Positions 53,701 to 64,000 of a DNA stretch of 64,000 bases are shown here, in pieces. Numbering within the stretch: the first letter of the stretch is position 1; each line of letters starts with the position of its first letter. The DNA is taken from NCBI RefSeq assembly GCF_026151205.1, contig NC_087077.1, positions 19,465,975 through 19,529,974 of the forward strand. The letters are read 5' to 3'. The notes beneath the pieces are model-generated. The model had not been told where the DNA came from. It saw nothing but the letters and a program-made list of their open reading frames with translations, and made no database searches. This stretch comes from Bolinopsis microptera. Its lineage: Eukaryota; Ctenophora; Tentaculata; Lobata; Bolinopsidae. A program made the translations under genes and the position numbers.

Positions 53701-56700
53701 TTTAGCGTGCTCCCCTTTCAGATGCACATACCAACCTATAATTAGATTATTATTTAGCGTGCTCTCCTTTCAGATGCTCATACCAACCTATAATTAGATT
53801 ATTATTTAGCGTGCTCTCCTTTCAGATGCACATACCAACCTATAATTAGATTATTATTTAGCGTGCTCCCCTTTCAGGTGCTCATACCAACCTATAATTA
53901 GATTATTATTTAGCGTGCTCTCCTTTCAGATGCTCATACCAACCTATAATTAGATTATTATTTAGCGTGCTCCCCTTTCAGGTGCTCATACCAACCTATA
54001 ATTAGATTATTATTTAGCGTGCTCTCCTTTCAGATGCTCATACCAACCTATAATTAGATTATTATTTAGCGTGCTCTCATTTCAGATGCACATACCAACC
54101 TATAATTAGATTATTATTTAGCGTGCTCTCCTTTCAGATGCACATACCAACCTATAATTAGATTATTATTTAGCGTGCTCTCCTTTCAGATGCACATACC
54201 AACCTATAATTAGATTATTATTTAGCGTGCTCTCATTTCAGATGCACATACCAACCTATAATTAGATTATTATTTAGCGTGCTCCCCTTTCAGATGCTCA
54301 TACCAACCTATAATTAGATTATTATTTAGCGTGCTCTCCTTTCAGATGCTCATACCAACCTATAATTAGATTATTATTTAGCGTGCTCTCCTTTCAGATG
54401 CACATACCAACCTATAATTAGATTATTATTTAGCGTGCTCTCCTTTCAGATGCACATACCAACCTATAATTAGATTATTATTTAGCGTGCTCTCCTTTCA
54501 GATGCTCATACCAACCTATAATTAGATTATTATTTAGCGTGCTCCCCTTTCAGATGCTCATACCAACCTATAATTAGATTATTATTTAGCGTGCTCTCCT
54601 TTCAGATGCTCATACCAACCTATAATTAGATTATTATTTAGCGTGCTCTCCTTTCAGATGCTCATACCAACCTATAATTAGATTATTATTTAGCGTGCTC
54701 TCCTTTCAGATGCTCATACCAACCTATAATTAGATTATTATTTAGCGTGCTCCCCTTTCAGATGCTCATACCAACCTATAATTAGATTATTATTTAGCGT
54801 GCTCCCCTTTCAGATGCTCATACCAACCTATAATTAGATTATTATTTAGCGTGCTCTCCTTTCAGATGCTCATACCAACCTATAATTAGATTATTATTTA
54901 GCGTGCTCTCCTTTCAGATGCTCATACCAACCTATAATTAGATTATTATTTAGCGTGCTCTCCTTTCAGATGCTCATACCAACCTATAATTAGATTATTA
55001 TTTAGCGTGCTCCCCTTTCAGATGCTCATACCAACCTATAATTAGATTATTATTTAGCGTGCTCTCCTTTCAGATGCTCATACCAACCTATAATTAGATT
55101 ATTATTTAGCGTGCTCTCCTTTCAGATGCTCATACCAACCTATAATTAGATTATTATTTAGCGTGCTCTCCTTTCAGATGCTCATACCAACCTATAATTA
55201 GATTATTATTTAGCGTGCTCTCCTTTCAGATGCACATACCAACCTATAATTAGATTATTATTTAGCGTGCTCTCCTTTCAGATGCTCATACCAACCTATA
55301 ATTAGATTATTATTTAGCGTGCTCCCCTTTCAGATGCTCATACCAACCTATAATTAGATTATTATTTAGCGTGCTCTCCTTTCAGATGCACATACCAACC
55401 TATAATTAGATTATTATTTAGCGTGCTCTCCTTTCAGATGCACATACCAACCTATAATTAGATTATTATTTAGCGTGCTCTCCTTTCAGATGCACATACC
55501 AACCTATAATTAGATTATTATTTAGCGTGCTCTCCTTTCAGATGCACATACCAACCTATAATTAGATTATTATTTAGCGTGCTCTCCTTTCAGATGCTCA
55601 TACCAACCTATAATTAGATTATTATTTAGCGTGCTCTCCTTTCAGATGCACATACCAACCTATAATTAGATTATTATTTAGCGTGCTCCCCTTTCAGGTG
55701 CTCATACCAACCTATAATTAGATTATTATTTAGCGTGCTCTCCTTTCAGATGCACATACCAACCTATAATTAGATTATTATTTAGCGTGCTCCCCTTTCA
55801 GGTGCTCATACCAACCTATAATTAGATTATTATTTAGCGTGCTCCCCTTTCAGATGCTCATACCAACCTATAATTAGATTATTATTTAGCGTGCTCTCCT
55901 TTCAGATGCACATACCAACCTATAATTAGATTATTATTTAGCGTGCTCCCCTTTCAGGTGCTCATACCAACCTATAATTAGATTATTATTTAGCGTGCTC
56001 TCCTTTCAGATGCACATACCAACCTATAATTAGATTATTATTTAGCGTGCTCCCCTTTCAGATGCTCATACCAACCTATAATTAGATTATTATTTAGCGT
56101 GCTCCCCTTTCAGATGCTCATACCAACCTATAATTAGATTATTATTTAGCGTGCTCTCCTTTCAGATGCACATACCAACCTATAATTAGATTATTATTTA
56201 GCGTGCTCTCCTTTCAGATGCACATACCAACCTATAATTAGATTATTATTTAGCGTGCTCTCCTTTCAGATGCACATACCAACCTATAATTAGATTATTA
56301 TTTAGCGTGCTCTCCTTTCAGATGCTCATACCAACCTATAATTAGATTATTATTTAGCGTGCTCCCCTTTCAGATGCTCATACCAACCTATAATTAGATT
56401 ATTATTTAGCGTGCTCCCCTTTCAGATGCACATACCAACCTATAATTAGATTATTATTTAGCGTGCTCCCCTTTCAGGTGCTCATACCAACCTATAATTA
56501 GATTATTATTTAGCGTGCTCCCCTTTCAGATGCACATACCAACCTATAATTAGATTATTATTTAGCGTGCTCTCCTTTCAGATGCACATACCAACCTATA
56601 ATTAGATTATTATTTAGCGTGCTCTCCTTTCAGATGCACATACCAACCTATAATTAGATTATTATTTAGCGTGCTCTCATTTCAGATGCACTTACCAACC

Positions 56701-59700
56701 TATAATTAGATTATTATTTAGCGTGCTCTCATTTCAGATGCACATACCAACCTATAATTAGATTATTATTTAGCGTGCTCTCATTTCAGATGCACATACC
56801 AACCTATAATTAGATTATTATTTAGCGTGCTCTCATTTCAGATGCACATACCAACCTATAATTAGATTATTATTTAGCGTGCTCTCATTTCAGATGCACA
56901 TACCAACCTATAATTAGATTATTATTTAGCGTGCTCTCCTTTCAGATGCACATACCAACCTATAATTAGATTATTATTTAGCGTGCTCTCCTTTCAGATG
57001 CACATACCAACCTATAATTAGATTATTATTTAGCGTGCTCTCCTTTCAGATGCACATACCAACCTATAATTAGATTATTATTTAGCGTGCTCTCCTTTCA
57101 GATGCTCATACCAACCTATAATTAGATTATTATTTAGCGTGCTCTCCTTTCAGATGCTCATACCAACCTATAATTAGATTATTATTTAGCGTGCTCCCCT
57201 TTTTCAGATGCTCATACCAACCTATAATTAGATTATTATTTAGCGTGCTCTCATTTCAGATGCTCATACCAACCTATAATTAGATTATTATTTAGCGTGC
57301 TCTCCTTTCAGATGCACATACCAACCTATAATTAGATTATTATTTAGCGTGCTCTCCTTTCAGATGCTCATACCAACCTATAATTAGATTATTATTTAGC
57401 GTGCTCTCCTTTCAGATGCTCATACCAACCTATAATTAGATTATTATTTAGCGTGCTCCCCTTTCAGATGCACATACCAACCTATAATTAGATTATTATT
57501 TAGCGTGCTCTCCTTTCAGATGCTCATACCAACCTATAATTAGATTATTATTTAGCGTGCTCCCCTTTTTCAGATGCTCATACCAACCTATAATTAGATT
57601 ATTATTTAGCGTGCTCTCCTTTCAGATGCTCATACCAACCTATAATTAGATTATTATTTAGCGTGCTCTCCTTTCAGATGCTCATACCAACCTATAATTA
57701 GATTATTATTTAGCGTGCTCCCCTTTCAGATGCACATACCAACCTATAATTAGATTATTATTTAGCGTGCTCTCCTTTCAGATGCTCATACCAACCTATA
57801 ATTAGATTATTATTTAGCGTGCTCTCCTTTCAGATGCTCATACCAACCTATAATTAGATTATTATTTAGCGTGCTCCCCTTTCAGATGCACATACCAACC
57901 TATAATTAGATTATTATTTAGCATGCTCCCCTTTCAGATGCACATACCAACCTATAATTAGATTATTATTTAGCGTGCTCCCCTTTCAGATGCTCATACC
58001 AACCTATAATTAGATTATTATTTAGCGTGCTCTCCTTTCAGATGCACATACCAACCTATAATTAGATTATTATTTAGCGTGCTCTCCTTTCAGATGCTCA
58101 TACCAACCTATAATTAGATTATTATTTAGCGTGCTCTCCTTTCAGATGCTCATACCAACCTATAATTAGATTATTATTTAGCGTGCTCTCCTTTCAGATG
58201 CTCATACCAACCTATAATTAGATTATTATTTAGCGTGCTCTCCTTTCAGATGCACATACCAACCTATAATTAGATTATTATTTAGCGTGCTCTCCTTTCA
58301 GATGCTCATACCAACCTATAATTAGATTATTATTTAGCGTGCTCCCCTTTCAGATGCTCATACCAACCTATAATTAGATTATTATTTAGCGTGCTCTCCT
58401 TTCAGATGCTCATACCAACCTATAATTAGATTATTATTTAGCGTGCTCCCCTTTCAGATGCACATACCAACCTATAATTAGATTATTATTTAGCGTGCTC
58501 TCCTTTCAGATGCTCATACCAACCTATAATTAGATTATTATTTAGCGTGCTCCCCTTTCAGATGCACATACCAACCTATAATTAGATTATTATTTAGCGT
58601 GCTCCCCTTTCAGATGCACATACCAACCTATAATTAGATTATTATTTAGCGTGCTCTCCTTTCAGATGCACATACCAACCTATAATTAGATTATTATTTA
58701 GCGTGCTCTCATTTCAGATGCACATACCAACCTATAATTAGATTATTATTTAGCGTGCTCTCCTTTTAGATGCTCATACCAACCTAAAATTAGATTATCA
58801 TTTAGCGTGCTCTCCTTTCAGATGCACATACCAACCTATAATTAGATTATTATTTAGCGTGCTCTCCTTTCAGATGCTCATACCAACCTATAATTAGATT
58901 ATTATTTAGCGTGCTCTCCTTTCAGATGCTCATACCAACCTATAATTAGATTATTATTTAGCGTGCTCTCCTTTTTCAGATGCACATACCAACCTATAAT
59001 TAGATTATTATTTAGCGTGCTCTCATTTCAGGTGCACATACCAACCTATAATTAGATTATTATTTAGCGTGCTCCCCTTTCAGATGCTCATACCAACCTA
59101 TAATTAGATTATTATTTAGCGTGCTCTCCTTTCAGATGCTCATACCAACCTATAATTAGATTATTATTTAGCGTGCTCTCCTTTCAGATGCTCATACCAA
59201 CCTATAATTAGATTATTATTTAGCGTGCTCTCCTTTCAGATGCTCATACCAACCTATAATTAGATTATTATTTAGCGTGCTCTCCTTTCAGATGCTCATA
59301 CCAACCTATAATTAGATTATTATTTAGCGTGCTCCCCTTTCAGATGCACATACCAACCTATAATTAGATTATTATTTAGCGTGCTCCCCTTTCAGATGCT
59401 CATACCAACCTATAATTAGATTATTATTTAGCGTGCTCTCCTTTCAGATGCTCATACCAACCTATAATTAGATTATTATTTAGCGTGCTCCCCTTTCAGA
59501 TGCTCATACCAACCTATAATTAGATTATTATTTAGCGTGCTCTCCTTTCAGATGCTCATACCAACCTATAATTAGATTATTATTTAGCGTGCTCCCCTTT
59601 CAGATGCACATACCAACCTATAATTAGATTATTATTTAGCGTGCTCCCCTTTCAGATGCTCATACCAACCTATAATTAGATTATTATTTAGCGTGCTCTC

Positions 59701-62700
59701 CTTTCAGATGCTCATACCAACCTATAATTAGATTATTATTTAGCGTGCTCCCCTTTCAGATGCTCATACCAACCTATAATTAGATTATTATTTAGCGTGC
59801 TCCCCTTTCAGATGCACATACCAACCTATAATTAGATTATTATTTAGCGTGCTCCCCTTTCAGATGCACATACCAACCTATAATTAGATTATTATTTAGC
59901 GTGCTCTCCTTTTCAGATGCACATACCAACCTATAATTAGATTATTATTTAGCGTGCTCTCATTTCAGATGCTCATACCAACCTATAATTAGATTATTAT
60001 TTAGCGTGCTCTCATTTCAGGTGCACATACCAACCTATAATTAGATTATTATTTAGCGTGCTCCCCTTTCAGATGCACATACCAACCTATAATTAGATTA
60101 TTATTTAGCGTGCTCCCCTTTCAGATGCACATACCAACCTATAATTAGATTATTATTTAGCGTGCTCCCCTTTCAGATGCACATACCAACCTATAATTAG
60201 ATTATTATTTAGCGTGCTCTCCTTTTTCAGATGCACATACCAACCTATAATTAGATTATTATTTAGCGTGCTCTCATTTCAGATGCTCATACCAACCTAT
60301 AATTAGATTATTATTTAGCGTGCTCTCATTTCAGATGCACATACCAACCTATAATTAGATTATTATTTAGCGTGCTCTCCTTTTTCAGATGCACATACCA
60401 ACCTATAATTAGATTATTATTTAGCGTGCTCTCATTTCAGATGCACATACCAACCTATAATTAGATTATTATTTAGCGAGCTCTCCTTTCAGATGCACAT
60501 ACCAACCTATAATTAGATTATTATTTAGCGTGCTCTCATTTCAGATGCACATACCAACCTATAATTAGATTATTATTTAGCGAGCTCTCCTTTCAGATGC
60601 ACATACCAACCTATAATTAGATTATTATTTAGCGTGCTCTCATTTCAGGTGCACATACCAACCTATAATTAGATTATTATTTAGCGTGCTCCCCTTTCAG
60701 ATGCACATACCAACCTATAATTAGATTATTATTTAGCGAGCTCTCCTTTCAGATGCACATACCAACCTATAATTAGATTATTATTTAGCGTGCTCTCATT
60801 TCAGGTGCACATACCAACCTATAATTAGATTATTATTTAGCGTGCTCCCCTTTCAGATGCTCATACCAACCTATAATTAGATTATTATTTAGCGTGCTCT
60901 CCTTTCAGATGCACATACCAACCTATAATTAGATTATTATTTAGCGTGCTCTCCTTTTTCAGATGCTCATACCAACCTATAATTAGATTATTATTTAGCG
61001 TGCTCTCCTTTCAGATGCACATACCAACCTATAATTAGATTATTATTTAGCGTGCTCTCCTTTTTCAGATGCTCATACCAACCTATAATTAGATTATTAT
61101 TTAGCATGCTCTCCTTTCAGATGCACATACCAACCTATAATTAGATTATTATTTAGCGTGCTCCCCTTTCAGATGCACATACCAACCTATAATTAGATTA
61201 TTATTTAGCGTGCTCTCCTTTCAGATGCACATACCAACCTATAATTAGATTATTATTTAGCGTGCTCTCCTTTCAGGTGCACATACCAACCTATAATTAG
61301 ATTATTATTTAGCGTGCTCCCCTTTCAGATGCTCATACCAACCTATAATTAGATTATTATTTAGCGTGCTCTCCTTTCAGATGCACATACCAACCTATAA
61401 TTAGATTATTATTTAGCGTGCTCTCCTTTTTCAGATGCTCATACCAACCTATAATTAGATTATTATTTAGCATGCTCTCCTTTCAGATGCACATACCAAC
61501 CTATAATTAGATTATTATTTAGCGTGCTCCCCTTTCAGATGCACATACCAACCTATAATTAGATTATTATTTAGCGTGCTCTCCTTTCAGATGCACATAC
61601 CAACCTATAATTAGATTATTATTTAGCGTGCTCTCATTTCAGGTGCACATACCAACCTATAATTAGATTATTATTTAGCGTGCTCTCCTTTCAGGTGCAC
61701 ATACCAACCTATAATTAGATTATTATTTAGCGTGCTCTCCTTTTTCAGGTGCACATACCAACCTATAATTAGATTATTATTTAGCGTGCTCCCCTTTCAG
61801 ATGCACATACCAACCTATAATTAGATTATTATTTAGCGTGCTCTCCTTTCAGATGCACATACCAACCTATAATTAGATTATTATTTAGCGTGCTCTCCTT
61901 TCAGATGCACATACCAACCTATAATTAGATTATTATTTAGCGTGCTCTCCTTTTCAGATGCACATACCAACCTATAATTAGATTATTATTTAGCGTGCTC
62001 TCCTTTCAGATGCTCATACCAACCTATAATTAGATTATTATTTAGCGTGCTCTCCTTTTTCAGATGCACATACCAACCTATAATTAGATTATTATTTAGC
62101 GTGCTCTCCTTTCAGATGCTCATACCAACCTATAATTAGATTATTATTTAGCGTGCTCTCCTTTCAGATGCTCATACCAACCTATAATTAGATTATTATT
62201 TAGCGAGCTCTCCTTTCAGATGCTCATACCAACCTATAATTAGATTATTATTTAGCGTGCTCTCCTTTCAGATGCTCATACCAACCTATAATTAGATTAT
62301 TATTTAGCGAGCTCTCCTTTCAGATGCTCATACCAACCTATAATTAGATTATTATTTAGCGTGCTCTCCTTTCAGATGCTCATACCAACCTATAAATTAG
62401 ATTATTATTTAGCGTGCTCTCCTTTCAGGTGCTCATACCAACCTATAATTAGATTATTATTTAGCGTGCTCTCCTTTCAGGTGCACATACCAACCTATAA
62501 TTAGATTATTATTTAGCGTGCTCTCATTTCAGATGCACATACCAACCTATAATTAGATTATTATTTAGCGTGCTCTCCTTTCAGATGCACATACCAACCT
62601 ATAATTAGATTATTATTTAGCGTGCTCCCCTTTTCAGATGCACATACCAACCTATAATTAGATTATTATTTAGCGTGCTCTCCTTTCAGATGCACATACC

Positions 62701-64000
62701 AACCTATAATTAGATTATTATTTAGCGTGCTCTCATTTCAGGTGCACATACCAACCTATAATTAGATTATTATTTAGCGTGCTCCCCTTTCAGATGCACA
62801 TACCAACCTATAATTAGATTATTATTTAGCGTGCTCCCCTTTCAGATGCTCATACCAACCTATAATTAGATTATTATTTAGCGAGCTCTCCTTTCAGATG
62901 CTCATACCAACCTATAATTAGATTATTATTTAGCGTGCTCTCATTTCAGATGCACATACCAACCTATAATTAGATTATTATTTAGCGTGCTCTCCTTTCA
63001 GATGCTCATACCAACCTATAATTAGATTATTATTTAGCGTGCTCCCCTTTCAGATGCTCATACCAACCTATAATTAGATTATTATTTAGCGTGCTCTCCT
63101 TTCAGGTGCTCATACCAACCTATAATTAGATTATTATTTAGCGTGCTCTCCTTTCAGATGCTCATACCAACCTATAATTAGATTATTATTTAGCGTGCTC
63201 TCCTTTCAGATGCACATACCAACCTATAATTAGATTATTATTTAGCGTGCTCTCCTTTCAGATGCTCATACCAACCTATAAATTAGATTATTATTTAGCG
63301 TGCTCTCCTTTCAGATGCACATACCAACCTATAATTAGATTATTATTTAGCGTGCTCTCCTTTCAGATGCACATACCAACCTATAATTAGATTATTATTT
63401 AGCGTGCTCTCCTTTCAGATGCACATACCAACCTATAATTAGATTATTATTTAGCGTGCTCTCCTTTTAGTTGCTCATACCAACCTATAATTAGATTATT
63501 ATTTAGCGTGCTCCCCTTTTTCAGATGCTCATACCAACCTATAATTAGATTATTATTTAGCGTGCTCTCCTTTTAGTTGCACATTCCAACCTATAATTAG
63601 ATTATTATTTAGCGTGCTCTCCTTTTAGTTGCTCATACCAACCTATAATTAGATTATTATTTAGCGTGCTCCCCTTTTTCAGATGCGCATACCAACCTAT
63701 AATTAGATTATTATTTAGCGTGCTCTCCTTTTAGTTGCACATACCAACCTATAATTAGATTATTATTTAGCGTGCTCTCCTTTTCAGATGCACATACCAA
63801 CCTATAATTAGATTATTATTTAGCGTGCTCTCCTTTCAGATGCTCATACCAACCTATAATTAGATTATTATTTAGCGTGCTCCCCTTTTAGTTGCTCATA
63901 CCAACCTATAATTAGATTATTATTTAGCGTGCTCTCCTTTTCAGATGCACATACCAACCTATAATTAGATTATTATTTAGCGTGCTCTCCTTTTCAGATG
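41712..64000 (+). repeat. 52-bp satellite, >22 kb, ~425 copies, runs off the window
   Basis: The unit is ATGCACATACCAACCTATAA, then TTAGATTATTATTTAGCGTG, then CTCTCCTTTCAG. The first unit is partial (lacks CACATAC). The ~35-bp core ACCAACCTATAATTAG ... GCGTGCTC is almost invariant. Variation concentrates in a window: TCTCC/TCTCA/TCCCC, three to six T before CAG, CAG(A/G)TGC, C(A/T)C(A/T)TACC. Every unit has a pyrimidine tract and CAG on plus. All frames are closed. Units with TTTTAGTTGC cluster at 63,465-63,900. Confidence 0.97.

Noticed and set aside
41712-64000. CRISPR-like array
   Set aside because: The units are contiguous with no unique spacers, and the context is clearly a eukaryotic genome with introns.

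Overview
The window is eukaryotic, almost certainly from an animal. Two spliced genes are readable, both on the minus strand, with short phase-consistent exons, GT-AG introns and AT-rich non-coding DNA full of non-LTR retrotransposon relics, a tRNA-derived SINE, small inverted-repeat DNA elements and many minisatellites. The species cannot be named; a marine invertebrate is a reasonable guess.

Genes. (1) Ten exons between 11133 and 32822 (minus) join without a phase conflict into the last ~430 residues of an M16A metallopeptidase, closest to nardilysin by recall, ending in a TAA at 11133. Its 5' half, with the zinc site, is not found apart from one weak candidate exon at 41210-41258, so that part probably lies beyond the window or in undetected small exons. 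(2) At 1155-7056 (minus) are four exons of a second gene. Three join in perfect phase; the fourth fits by content. The product resembles the repeated W-P / GY-LGD modules of VPS13/Vps62-type lipid-transfer proteins. Both ends of the gene are unresolved.

Layout. 1-7.1 kb: VPS13-like exons, small inverted-repeat elements and a 44-bp minisatellite (2184-4737). 7.1-11.1 kb: foldback elements and a 31-bp CACGTG minisatellite. 11.1-32.8 kb: the nardilysin-like 3' half, its introns filled with a 0.9-kb TIR element, a 5'-truncated LINE (17.9-19.75 kb) split by a hAT-like MITE, a second truncated LINE (28.9-30.03 kb) and arrays of 9-23 bp units. 32.8-41.7 kb: no confident exon; a SINE, foldbacks and arrays of 32, 56 and 71 bp. 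41.7-64 kb: one unbroken satellite of a 52-bp unit, more than 22 kb long and running off the end.

Most notable: the 44-bp array is an amplified exon-intron boundary. Its unit is the last 38 nt of a coding exon plus the first six bases of the intron, so about 58 near-identical 5' splice sites follow the exon. Only the exon-proximal donor avoids an in-frame TAA. The same gene shows a two-copy version of this at its next recognised exon (1086-1203). Three further arrays, including the 22-kb satellite, carry a pyrimidine-tract-plus-AG (3' splice-site-like) motif in every unit on the plus strand. All of this is read by eye; no database search, alignment program or transcript data was used.
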